Below, one piece after another: positions 10,411-20,016 of a DNA stretch of 64,000 nucleotides; position 1 is the stretch's first letter, and each line of letters begins with the position of its first letter. The stretch lies in the NCBI GenBank assembly GCA_010909725.1, contig JAACMV010000020.1, positions 434,001-498,000 on the forward strand, read 5' to 3'. Below the pieces are notes generated by a model that ran no database searches, was not told the origin of the DNA, and worked only from the letters and a program-made list of their open reading frames with translations. The translations under genes were made by a program, and so were the position numbers. Origin of the DNA: Picochlorum sp. 'celeri'. Its lineage: Eukaryota > Chlorophyta > Trebouxiophyceae.

Positions 10411-10863
10411 ATGAATGTCACCCTGTCTCACAGTTGGAAAGGATGGAATCTTTTCCGGTGCTGCACTGCGCTGCTGGTGCTCTGCGCGTTTGTTGGGCCA
10501 GTTCGTGGGGCATGCAATGCACCCGGTTTCGATGGAAACACACAACTTGAGTGTACTGCAGAGGAGTGCTGGAATAATAACGAGTCGATTGATGATGGCA
10601 ATAAACCAACGGATTACTCCTACATACGTTCAGATGATGGGAGCTGCTGCTATATCTACGGGAAGAGTACTAGTCTTGCTGAGTTTTTCGGAGGAACGCA
10701 AAGTCGTTCAGCAACACTTTGCCCAAAATCAGGGATTTTTGAAGGGGATGCGGTGGCATCCGATTTACCAGACACCGCAAAAAGTGGTGGGAAGAAGAGT
10801 GTAGAAATAGGGAAGATTACGATGCTCATCGTCATCATGATGGCTTCCATGTTCATGATCTAG
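10411..10863 (+). CDS. Small secreted, probably GPI-anchored Cys-rich protein
   Basis: Unrecognised 150-residue protein. Residues 1-33 form a clear signal peptide (basic start, then CCTALLVLCAFVGPVRGA). The mature part has six cysteines between residues 35 and 99, arranged C..C..C..CC..C, and one NNES N-glycosylation sequon. The last ~16 residues (ITMLIVIMMASMFMI) are a hydrophobic tail ending at the C-terminus, preceded by a small polar linker (SGGKKS). That is the layout of a GPI-anchor signal, although a plain tail anchor is possible. Predicted location is the cell surface or secretory pathway. It sits in a gene-poor stretch with hairpins directly downstream. No domain is recognised. Confidence 0.6.
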   Translation: MNVTLSHSWKGWNLFRCCTALLVLCAFVGPVRGACNAPGFDGNTQLECTAEECWNNNESIDDGNKPTDYSYIRSDDGSCCYIYGKSTSLAEFFGGTQSRSATLCPKSGIFEGDAVASDLPDTAKSGGKKSVEIGKITMLIVIMMASMFMI

Positions 10864-11877
10864 TCAATAATAGCTTGCGGATCTGTCTTATACTCGTCGT
10901 CGTCGTCATAACCTGATCTAGATCAGATCTGTCTCTTGCAAGAGACAATTGTCACAGCAATCAATGAAGAGTCTACCAGCCAATGCATTCGTGCATAGTG
11001 CTGAAAACATATACCGATTTTTGTAAGTCTACTTTGCATCAACTTGCGTGATTAAGTGTGATCATTATAAACCAGCGTATGTACCCAAGGTACAGCACTG
11101 ATGGAAGATGAGGAAATTTTATATTCCTCTCCTTCCTTCCTACCACCAGTGGTGCAGGACAATGGCCATCCTGCAAAAAGTGGTAATCGATGCCATAAAT
11201 CGTCACATCTCTCTGTGCTTTCTTACTATCTATAAAGAGCATGGGGCCTCTGCGTACGCAACTATTTCGACGACGCCATACCAGGAGGATGCTGCGCTGT
11301 TCCATATAATGTCTAAAGGGAAGTGATGGAGGGCCCCTGCCTGCTTGCTTGTGTGGGCACACGTGCATGATGTGTCTGTTTGTGTATTTCATGCTCATTC
11401 ATGTACTATGCTTGTGTAAGAAACAGTGCCCCTTGACCGAAGATGCGATGCGATCCTGCTTCTTCTGGCCTCAACTTGAGTGATGCAGGCAAATTTGCCT
11501 CCTTTCATTCAAGGAGGTCATGACCCACCCAGCCACGTGGTTGATCGGGTAAAATCTGTTCGTCTCCAAATGTGATCAAATCACCCTTTAGCCTACACAG
11601 CATACCATTGGTGTGCTATATTGACTCGAATGAAAACAAAAATCAAGTAAACCATGTTTGTATCTGACTCGTGAGAATCGACGGCGAATATTGTTGTTGT
11701 TGTTAGTTCCAGTTGCCGTTGTTGTTTGGATTCGGTTGTTGCCTCAGAATCCTACTCATATCACGGGTATTTTCATCGTTAATAATACTACCTAAAGGGT
11801 TGAATACATCGATAGTGATCTGTGCGCAATCCATTTCGAACGAGAACCGGCTGTTTGTATTTCACTCGCCAACAACC
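10864..11877. repeat. Long intergenic region with clustered perfect palindromes
   Basis: No gene is supported in this ~1-kb region. It holds several perfect short palindromes: TGATCTAGATCA (10914-10925), GTCTCTTGCAAGAGAC (10931-10946), GACAATTGTC (10944-10953) and AGGCAAATTTGCCT (11487-11500). A stem-loop CCTCCTT/AAGGAGG (11498-11517, 6-nt loop) overlaps the last one. The 3' end (11690-11877) is probably the 5'UTR of the kinesin gene and includes a short TTG-repeat tract. The function of the palindromes is unknown; 3'-end formation or factor binding are possibilities. Confidence 0.45.
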
Positions 11878-14298
11878 ATGGGAACAGAGGACGAGGTATC
11901 CAAGCCAAGCAGGCTTTCTCAGTGTGCCTCTCGTGATGTACATAGACTGGGTAGTAAAATTCCAAGACACGATGGGAGTCCTCGTGAAAGTGTCAAGGAG
12001 AATGTAAACGAGAATGTTGTCGTCTCCTCCCTGAGGCAGAAAAAGGCACTTGGTCATGCGTCTCCACGGGTGTCATATTCTTCGAATACGAGTTCTGATT
12101 CTAGTGCTAGTACATCGGTCAAGGTTGTGGTGAGAGTGAGGCCTCGTATTGAAGGAGAGGGGCGCGGTGATAACGTGGTGGAGTTGTTTGGTGAAGAGGA
12201 CCATGCTGGGGTTGTGCTGCATGATTTGAATGGCAGGGAGCCGTATGCTGTGCGGGTGGATCATGCCATGGGTATGGATGCGAGTCAGGAAGATATGTTT
12301 CATGTGGTCGGGTGGCCGATGGTGGATCACTGCATGGATGGGTTTAATTCTACGATATTTGCCTATGGTCAGACTGGGAGTGGAAAAACGCATACCATGA
12401 TGGGGAGTAGTTGCTGGGATGCCGAGACGGGAGAGTTGGATAGAGAGGCTGGTTTGATTCCTAGAGTATTCGATGCGTTGTTTGCTGCTATTGAGGAGAG
12501 GGAGGGGGAGTGTAAATCTCAAGGAAAGGATGCAGGAGAGAGTGTGAGGTATTCTGTGAAATGCTCTTTTCTGGAGATTTATAACGAGGAAATTACTGAT
12601 TTGCTTGATCCTTCGTTGACAGGATTACAGATTCGAGATGGAGATGAGAAGCGAGGGGTGTATGTGCAGGGTTTGTCGGAGAATGAAGTGTTGAATGCAG
12701 ATGATGTGTTGAAGCTTATTCAGGCTGGTTCCCAGAATAGATCCATTGCAGCGACGAGGATGAATGATCGATCGTCCAGATCTCACTCTGTATTTACTGC
12801 TACTATTGAGGCGCATCAAAGGCTTCCTAATGGGTTGACGAATGTGAAGTTTTCAAAGTTGAATTTGATAGATTTGGCAGGGAGTGAGCGTGTGACACGC
12901 AGTGGCGTGACTGGGGAGCAGTTGACAGAAGCTCGTTCTATTAATAAGAGTCTGACCGTGTTGGGAAGAGTGATATCGGCGTTGGTGGAGCGGCAACGGA
13001 AGAGTTCTGTTCATGTGCCGTACAGAGATTCTAGGTTGACGTTTTTGTTGCAAGAAAGCCTGGGAGGGAATTCAAAAACTGCAGTAGTTGCAACGGTGAC
13101 CCCAGCTGCAGAGTCCAGTGCAGAGACATATTGTACATTGGCGTTTGCAGCTGGAGCAAAGAAGATCAAGTGTCGAGCAGTCGTGAATGAGGATGTGGGA
13201 ACAGATGTCAAGGCATTGCAGGCTGAAAATGCACGCTTGGTTGCTGCATTGGAGGCAAAGAATAGTAAAGGGGTGGCCGAAAGTGCTGTAGAATCGCTGG
13301 AACGTGAATTAGAACAGATTAAAATGTTGTTTGATCAGAATAGCTCGGTCATTACTGCTTTGAGGGCTGAGCAGTCCATCATTCAGAGAGAGCTTGTGGA
13401 AAGCAAGGCCTCTGCAGCACGGGCTACACAGGAAGCTAGCACCTTGAGGGCGAGCAATGTGAGTCTCAGCAATGCGTTTGAATCGCTTGAGGAAGAAAAT
13501 TCGTCTTTACAAAAGGAGATTGGGAATTTGCTGGAACGATTGGAGAACTCGGATGCAGTTGAACGTGAAAGAGATGCAATGGCTGAGGAAATGGAGAAGA
13601 TGAAGGAAGAATCGGCGAAAGAGCATGCAGATTTGGTAGAGCAGATGAGACAAGCAGAGGTAGCACATGCACGTGATCTAGAATCGGAAAAGAAAAAGGT
13701 AGAGCAGTTGGAAAAGGGCATGCGTGATGTACAGGCTGAGGTGGATGTGCTTGGGAATAAAATAGCAGAATTGGAAAAGACAGCATCGCAATGGAAATCA
13801 GAAGCGGATACGTACAAATTCAATCTAAAAGTGATGGAGGATGAAGCGCTCCAGGAAAAGTCAACCCGAGAAAGATTGTCCAAACAAGTGCAAGAGCATC
13901 TTGGTGAGATTGAGAGGCTCAAGGTGGCAATGGAGCAGAAAGCTCTGGATGCCTCTGAAAGGGAGGCGCAACTCAAAGAAGAATCAAACCGATTAAAATC
14001 AATGTATGAAGAATCTATGAAAAAGGTTGAGGGCTGTGAAGAAAAGTTGGCTGCAGAAAAGGCTTCTGTTGCCAAGTATAAGAGAATGGTGGGTGAGATT
14101 AGCAGGCTTGTTGATTGGGCTCAAGCATCAGCACCTGGCTCTGCAGCGGCGGCAGCGGCACTTGCAGCGGCGAGCTGTTCTACGGATGCTTCGCATCAAG
14201 CAAGGCCCTCTCCGGCTGCACAAGCCGCGCTTCGTGTCGCACGAATGAGTTTGGCTACAAGAACTTCTGTGAGCAGTGGCCTCTCAGTTCCAGAGTGA
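11878..14298 (+). CDS. Kinesin-12-like motor protein
   Basis: Plus-end-type kinesin with an N-terminal motor; kinesin-12 members act on spindles and plant phragmoplasts. 807 residues from the ATG at 11878; the frame extends 55 codons upstream but that part reads like 5'UTR. The motor starts near residue 80 (VKVVVRVRP). The P-loop GQTGSGKT is at 164-171, switch I is NDRSSRSH, and switch II DLAGSE begins at about 332. The neck region ends with AVVNEDVGTDVKALQ, typical of the kinesin-12/KIF15 group, as is HVPYRDSRLTFLLQ. Residues ~440-770 are a long coiled coil rich in Glu, Lys and Leu. The tail is Ala-rich, with an Ala run followed by Ser/Thr. It has no introns and converges with XRN, 81 bp between stops. 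Confidence 0.88.
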   Translation: MGTEDEVSKPSRLSQCASRDVHRLGSKIPRHDGSPRESVKENVNENVVVSSLRQKKALGHASPRVSYSSNTSSDSSASTSVKVVVRVRPRIEGEGRGDNVVELFGEEDHAGVVLHDLNGREPYAVRVDHAMGMDASQEDMFHVVGWPMVDHCMDGFNSTIFAYGQTGSGKTHTMMGSSCWDAETGELDREAGLIPRVFDALFAAIEEREGECKSQGKDAGESVRYSVKCSFLEIYNEEITDLLDPSLTGLQIRDGDEKRGVYVQGLSENEVLNADDVLKLIQAGSQNRSIAATRMNDRSSRSHSVFTATIEAHQRLPNGLTNVKFSKLNLIDLAGSERVTRSGVTGEQLTEARSINKSLTVLGRVISALVERQRKSSVHVPYRDSRLTFLLQESLGGNSKTAVVATVTPAAESSAETYCTLAFAAGAKKIKCRAVVNEDVGTDVKALQAENARLVAALEAKNSKGVAESAVESLERELEQIKMLFDQNSSVITALRAEQSIIQRELVESKASAARATQEASTLRASNVSLSNAFESLEEENSSLQKEIGNLLERLENSDAVERERDAMAEEMEKMKEESAKEHADLVEQMRQAEVAHARDLESEKKKVEQLEKGMRDVQAEVDVLGNKIAELEKTASQWKSEADTYKFNLKVMEDEALQEKSTRERLSKQVQEHLGEIERLKVAMEQKALDASEREAQLKEESNRLKSMYEESMKKVEGCEEKLAAEKASVAKYKRMVGEISRLVDWAQASAPGSAAAAAALAAASCSTDASHQARPSPAAQAALRVARMSLATRTSVSSGLSVPE

Positions 14299-14379
14299 TC
14301 TATTGTACCAGTCAAATATTTACCCGGACAATGATATGTATGTTCAAATAAACAAGAATACTCAATATTATGTAACGTA

Positions 14380-16852
14380 TTAAGCAATTCTTTTGAAGAA
14401 TGAAATTCGTTGAGCAATCACAGCAGCACATGATAGCAGAAGGTGTTGCCGTGGTCCTGAAGCAATCCGTGCCCTCATCCTTTCGCAACTCTGCATCCCA
14501 CGCGAGCGGAGCAACATATTGGGAGAAGCATTAGTAGAGCGTTGAACGATGCTATGCTGGACAAATGGGACCCTATCGATACCACCCATGGGCGCTGCTG
14601 GTGTTGACGTGCTAAAAGCTCTTTTGGGTGGGAGTCGCATGGATCCCCCTGGCTGCATGTAGGGATGCAACGGAACAACATGCCTGCCGATTGTCTTTCC
14701 GATTTCTGAAATGTGCTCTTCATCTGCTACTTTGGGGTATGCCTTTGCAAACCGCAAACAGTCTTTCATCCATTTTTGATTGTGTTGGTCATTAAGTGAG
14801 CTAGCCTCATCTGTTTTCTTGTACACAATTTCCCTGCCAAATTTCGTCAACTGCCTCTCCCAATACGGGTACTTGCTTACAGGAACGGCCAACATAGCCT
14901 CCTCCAGTTCTTCTGTTGGGAAAGGCTTGTATGGGTGGGATTCCATGACATGCTTATGATGAGATCTTGACAAATCACGCAAAAGGTCCCTCAAAGGCTC
15001 TCCTGCTGCCTCCCACTTCTCCAATGCTGCCGCCAAATCACTATCAGCCTCAATAGCACTCTCCGAATCAAGTCCAACAGAACTCAGCTTATGCTGCAAA
15101 TCCCCAAGTTCCTTTCTGACTTCTTCAAGCTCTGCATTTGCTTCCCGTATACTCCGAGCTAACCTCTGACATTCCTTACACACCGCATAAATTTCAGCCA
15201 CAGGGGAATCAGCGTCCATAAGGTGTCGAAGGGCTGAAGCAGCCTGATTTCTGCTGCGTGCTGGAAGAAGTGCTAACGCACATGCTGCCGGGAGAAGAGG
15301 CTGCAACGCTGCTTGTTCATGAAAACTGAGTCCCTTTGTGCCAGACACGAAAACGCCTCCTTCGTTTTCTTCCTTGTCATGATTGCTAGCCGTCGATTTA
15401 CTCTCAAGGTAGTGTACAAGATTGGTCACTGTCGGTGGCGCTGCAGGATACGAGTACCTATAATCATCAATACCACCTGTAGAATACATGGTCAACGTCC
15501 ACTCTATCCCCTTGATATACGCAGCAGAATCAGCAGGTTTTCGCATCAATAACTGTGGAGTAGGTTGAGCATCCAAACTTGCCTGCATCTTCTTTCTATC
15601 CAAATGCTTCAAACCAAACGTCCAATTACCACTAATGTCACTAAAATTTTTCTTCCTATCACCAGGAATCGACGCATACTTTTGTTCCAGACTGCGCGAC
15701 AATAATGCAGCAACCATTGATTCGTTTAATTTCACCTGAACGCTTGGGAGGGGCAGCGAATCCAGCTTTCCATGCTTGTTCAACACAGGTCCTTGCGCAT
15801 CTCCAACAGGAACCAGGCGGGTCAAGTTTTGCCCCATCCATTCTGGCTGACGTCTCATATCCAAGTATAAATTCCAAATCCCAGGACGTGAGTTATCTTT
15901 CAACGTGAGTCCCTGACATCCAGGCAAATAATCATTCCCACTCGAGAGAATAGCAAGAAGTGTCAAATCCCGAGCCAAACCAGACACATCATCCCTCCCA
16001 GGATCTTCAGGCAACAATGACTTTTTCCAAATCTCCGCAAGCGTATTCGATTTGAATATTTTAGGCTTTTTATGCCGTGGAGCCTTCTTACCCTTGCTCG
16101 GCTTTTTCTTTGGCAAATCATCAACCACAAACACCTGAGGCTTGAATGCAATCATGGTCATCAGCAACAAATCAGAATCTGCCCCAACAACCGCATGAGA
16201 CATATCCACATCATCACTTTGAATCAAACGACTCACAATTTTCAGTTCGCCTTCCCCTTTCACAGTCGAATCAGAAAACTCATACTCCAAATGCTCATAC
16301 TTGGGATCACCCAACCTCTTGATAATATAACACATCAAAGAATTGTGCACTTCAAGCATAAACAATGTCCCAGTCGTCAGGAATAAAGATGATACTCTAT
16401 TCGGAGATTCCTTTCTCCCCCCTCTATGCTGATGACTCAACCTAATTGGCCCAACACTATCAGCATCATCCTCGTACGTCTTATCAGCCTCCTTCTTCCT
16501 CCTTCTTCTCTGTTCCAGCAACTTTGCAAGCGGAGCTGGACCGTCCATAGCAATCACAACTCTCTTTTGAGGCTGCAGTGAATCAATGAGCTCATCCAAA
16601 CGCTTATGAAGCAACATATGAAAAGCATTTCGAGAGTATGCTTTTCGTGTCACAGTATGCAGCGTGGAAGCCAGGTCAATATACCTGCAATACAGATGCA
16701 AATAACTCATGAGATTCATCCAAATCATAACAGATGCTATCGAAGTGAAGATAGTACACATACACGGCGTCATGGCGACGAGAGGATTTTGGGTCTTCAA
16801 ATGCCTCTGGATACCTCTGCCTCAGCCACGTCGAAAAGCCTGGTATTCCCAT
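14380..16852 (-). CDS. XRN-family 5'-3' exoribonuclease (short form)
   Basis: Processive 5'-3' exoribonuclease acting on 5'-monophosphate RNA. Exon 1 (16852-16764) encodes MGIPGFSTWLRQRYPEAF, the family's invariant N-terminus. A 79-bp intron (16763-16685, GTATGT...TTGCAG, phase 2) joins to exon 2 (16684-14380), giving RHDAVYIDLASTLHT. Total 797 residues, shorter than XRN1 (~1,500) or XRN2/Rat1 (~950). Acidic catalytic-site motifs are visible: VIAMDGPAPLAK, GEGELKIV (classically GEGEHK), GADSDLLLM and SSGNDYLPG. A Lys/Pro-rich insert (KKKPSKGKKAPRHKKPKIF) follows the GADSDLL motif and could be a nuclear signal. The C-terminal third has a coiled coil and a basic tail. Whether it acts in nucleus, cytosol or an organelle cannot be told from sequence. 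Confidence 0.88.
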
Positions 16853-17062
16853 AACTTCCCTACTCTATATAGCATGGGTAAATTTGAATAAAACAGTTGT
16901 GCATGCCATGCACCGATCTGGCTGTATTTCTGATCGCATGAGATTCTCCGTAGTTGAATATTAAGAAATTCTGGCCCAACATCTCTTCATCTCGTTTCCT
17001 CGTCATCCATGGCCACTGGTAAATAAAAAACATTTAGTAAAGCACATAATAGTAGTACAGTC

Positions 17063-17593
17063 ATGTTTTCAGAGATACGGAATCAGCCCAAAAGGCAGAT
17101 GGTCCAGCAGGCCATCAGTTTGGCCATGATCATAACGTCAGCTCTCATGATTTGGAAGGGATTGATTGTTATTACAAAGAGCGAATCTCCGATTGTTGTA
17201 GTGCTGAGTGGGAGTATGGAGCCTGGATTTGCTCGGGGTGATATTTTGTTTCTGAACCAACCTAGAGGAGCAGTGCACACTGGGGATATTGTTGTGTATA
17301 ATACAAATCATAGGGACATTCCCATTGTTCATAGGATTATCAAGGTGCATCATCATTCGTTAGATAATACAACTGATGCGGATATTCTGACAAAGGGGGA
17401 TAATAATTATGGAGATGATGTGTCTCTGTACCCCAGGGGTATGTCGTGGTTGAACAAGACCCATGTGATGGGCAGAGTAGTTGGTTTCCTGCCCTATGTG
17501 GGGCGGGCGACAATCATCATGAATGATTATCCTATTGTCAAGTATGCATTGATTGCTATCTTAGGAGTTGTTGTGATGACTAGTAAAGAGTAA
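17063..17593 (+). CDS. SEC11: Signal peptidase complex catalytic subunit SEC11
   Basis: ER-membrane serine protease that removes signal peptides from secretory proteins. 176 residues, the normal family length, intron-free. One N-terminal membrane helix (about residues 15-37) is followed by the catalytic Ser51 in VVLSGSMEPGF. His90 in IVHRIIKV takes the general-base position, as in ER-type SEC11 in place of the bacterial Lys. Asp113 lies in TKGDNN. A second hydrophobic stretch ends the protein. It starts 210 bp from the divergent XRN gene and converges with the phosphatidylserine decarboxylase gene, 18 bp between stops. Confidence 0.95.
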   Translation: MFSEIRNQPKRQMVQQAISLAMIITSALMIWKGLIVITKSESPIVVVLSGSMEPGFARGDILFLNQPRGAVHTGDIVVYNTNHRDIPIVHRIIKVHHHSLDNTTDADILTKGDNNYGDDVSLYPRGMSWLNKTHVMGRVVGFLPYVGRATIIMNDYPIVKYALIAILGVVVMTSKE

Positions 17594-17611
17594 TATGGTG
17601 TCAAATACTTT

Positions 17612-19873
17612 TCAATACAATGCTTCTAGTGGGGACGTCAGAGATGCGTCTGTGTGGCCTGGCCTGTCCTCCAGTGGAAGGATACCGGCGTCGTCTGCGG
17701 CCTTGTTTGCTGCTTGCAGCATGCTTTCGCTCTCGACAGTTGGAATGTGAGCTCCTTCCTTTCGTCCAATGTGGTCTCCTACCTTGACAAGTGTCTCAAG
17801 AGACTTGCTGCTGTTTGCCAGCAGATCAGTGTCCCACATGACTTGCCCTGGCTGGAAGAGTGCAATGCACGTGGATCCACCAAAGGCAAAGTACCCAAGC
17901 TCATCTCCCTTGTTGATCTGTTGACCCTCTTTCACCGACCAGATAATGGACCCCACCAATGTGGCGCCAATAGCAACAAAGGCAACTCGCCCAAAGGTAT
18001 CCGAGTCCAGAATCATGAGTGATCTCTTGTTTATCGTGAACACATCCGCATAATTTGAGTTGATTGCTATCGGGTTCACCGTAAGTAAATGACCTGGGAT
18101 GTTGCTGATGGATACGATACGCCCAGAGACGGGGCTATGGAAACGATGGTAATCCTGTGGTGCAAGGCGGAATATGGCCATGGATCCATTCAAAAACAAA
18201 CCTGCTACATCTTTGTCTCCTACCAATCCAGCCACGCTGAAGTTTCTGCCTTTGATCCAAAATCGAGTCGCTGCATCTATGGAATCAAAAACATGAAGGC
18301 GACAGTCGGCGGCAGACGTGACAATGTCCTCTCCTGGGCAAATTGGACGGGATCCCGGTTTCAATCGTCTGTAGAAAAACTCATTAAACGTCTTGTACTC
18401 GTGCATTGGTTTTTCCGCAGATGACACATCTAACTGTCCCTGAAACGAATTGACAAACTTTTCAATCTCCTTTTTGGAATCCTCCGAGTCTCGATACGCA
18501 CCCTCAGATAGGGACAAAGAGGTTAATCTCTTTAGAAAATTTGGATTTTCCAGAAACGATCTCCCCACTTTGGATTGATACAACGTTCGCATGGCCATCA
18601 AGATCACAGGACTCACAATTTCCTCTATAATCATCTTTTTAGATCGATCAAACACCAAAATATGCTGCGCCAGGGCACCAGACCTCAACCCTCCCAATCG
18701 TTTGCTTGCACCCCTGGCTCCTCGAACAGTGCGAACAGGATGCGATGCCCATTCCGATAGCTTCATGACCCAAGCCCTCGACGCTTCCAAATCAGTTACA
18801 TATCCAGCCTTCATGCTTTCCATTGAAAAGCCTTCTGAGAGCGCGAGCCACACATACAACACATTCGATGCCCCCATGCTTGGATCAGAAGACAACTGTG
18901 CTCCATCAACAGGACAAGCTTTCACGTATCTTGAGAGAGAACTCCCGTCTCCTTGATACGCCATACTCTTTGCTATGCTCTTCATATCCACTGAAGGATT
19001 TTCAGGATCACCAGATATTGATCGAGCCCTTTCAAAAACAATCTGTAAACTATCTTCATCCACATCTGAGGATTGCTCAAATGTCTGCATCACAGTTCTG
19101 AATTCCTCATAATCCAATCTATTATTCTCATTCCAGTCTCCCAGAAGAAGCAACCGCTCCCACACTTGTTCTTCCAGATGCTGAATAGTCGCACTCTTCG
19201 CCTGCAACACCACCTCTCCCACCTGCTCCTGCCCGGATGGCGACAGGATATCCAACGTGTTTTCAAACAATGCCGACTCCTGATCCGTCTCTGACAGAGC
19301 ACTATTACACAACTCCACCAACGGCCGCACATCAGTCTCAGCATATCCAAGTAATCTATTATGAAATGCCCCTTCCAGATGGCCTCTTTGGAAGAGAGCA
19401 ATTCGAACCACACTTGCACCTCCCTTGGTCAACACAAACATGGCTCCAGTATCAAACTCTACATCTATGTATTCACCATCACCCTTGCCTCTATTCACAG
19501 CATCCTTATTCTTACTCACAAATGTTTGCTTCCCAATAGACATGGTACAGAATACTTTATTCTTCGATTTGCGCAACAGGGCTTGAGACCCTATGAGGAC
19601 ATAAGCAATTGTCAAATGAATCACCTGACACTCACAAGAAAGAGCACCTTGCGCCCCATCAATATCAACAAGAAACCGAGATGGAATTTTAGCAACCAAT
19701 CGCCCACCACCCTTCTTCTTTGGAGCATCAGAATCATTCTGGGTGGGTCTCGTCACCCTATCCTTCAACCACCCATACCAACCACCACCCCGGTTTGCCC
19801 CCATTCGCACCGCTATTCTATGTAATTTTCGATGCTCTATGTGTTGAGACTGGACAACCCGTGATATATGCAT
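17612..19873 (-). CDS. Phosphatidylserine decarboxylase, C2/EF-hand type (PSD2/PSD3-like)
   Basis: Pyruvoyl enzyme converting phosphatidylserine to phosphatidylethanolamine. 753 residues from ATG 19873; an ATG at 19804 (MGANRGGG) is an alternative start. Residues ~75-215 look like a C2 domain (KVFCTMSIGKQTF). An EF-hand loop (GDWNENNRLDYEEF) lies near residues 245-258. The catalytic domain begins near residue 480 (YKTFNEFFYRRLKPGSRPI) and contains DYHRFHSP with the family histidine. The self-cleavage motif FGGST is near residue 665, where the GST triplet yields alpha and beta subunits. This C2-EF-PSD layout matches plant endomembrane/tonoplast PSD2/3 and yeast Psd2, unlike the mitochondrial PSD1. 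No introns are needed. Confidence 0.92.
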   Translation of the reverse strand: MHISRVVQSQHIEHRKLHRIAVRMGANRGGGWYGWLKDRVTRPTQNDSDAPKKKGGGRLVAKIPSRFLVDIDGAQGALSCECQVIHLTIAYVLIGSQALLRKSKNKVFCTMSIGKQTFVSKNKDAVNRGKGDGEYIDVEFDTGAMFVLTKGGASVVRIALFQRGHLEGAFHNRLLGYAETDVRPLVELCNSALSETDQESALFENTLDILSPSGQEQVGEVVLQAKSATIQHLEEQVWERLLLLGDWNENNRLDYEEFRTVMQTFEQSSDVDEDSLQIVFERARSISGDPENPSVDMKSIAKSMAYQGDGSSLSRYVKACPVDGAQLSSDPSMGASNVLYVWLALSEGFSMESMKAGYVTDLEASRAWVMKLSEWASHPVRTVRGARGASKRLGGLRSGALAQHILVFDRSKKMIIEEIVSPVILMAMRTLYQSKVGRSFLENPNFLKRLTSLSLSEGAYRDSEDSKKEIEKFVNSFQGQLDVSSAEKPMHEYKTFNEFFYRRLKPGSRPICPGEDIVTSAADCRLHVFDSIDAATRFWIKGRNFSVAGLVGDKDVAGLFLNGSMAIFRLAPQDYHRFHSPVSGRIVSISNIPGHLLTVNPIAINSNYADVFTINKRSLMILDSDTFGRVAFVAIGATLVGSIIWSVKEGQQINKGDELGYFAFGGSTCIALFQPGQVMWDTDLLANSSKSLETLVKVGDHIGRKEGAHIPTVESESMLQAANKAADDAGILPLEDRPGHTDASLTSPLEALY

Positions 19874-20016
19874 GGCATGGTGAATGTATTTTTTTACTTT
19901 TAATTAAGGGTCAGTCCGAAGTCTCGTGCGTTTATATACACGTTGATCTGGGTGCCCCAGGTCATACAATAATTTCAATCAGCATATCAAAATAACCGTC
20001 GATACACTACTCCACA

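Noticed and set aside
11039..11398. 119-codon minus-strand ORF in the kinesin upstream region
   Set aside because: No recognisable features and no splice or promoter context; probably chance.
19590..19650. In-frame 45-bp GTGAGT...ATAG stretch in the PSD gene as an intron
   Set aside because: Unspliced reading gives a better first beta strand of the C2 domain, and 45 bp is shorter than the other introns seen.
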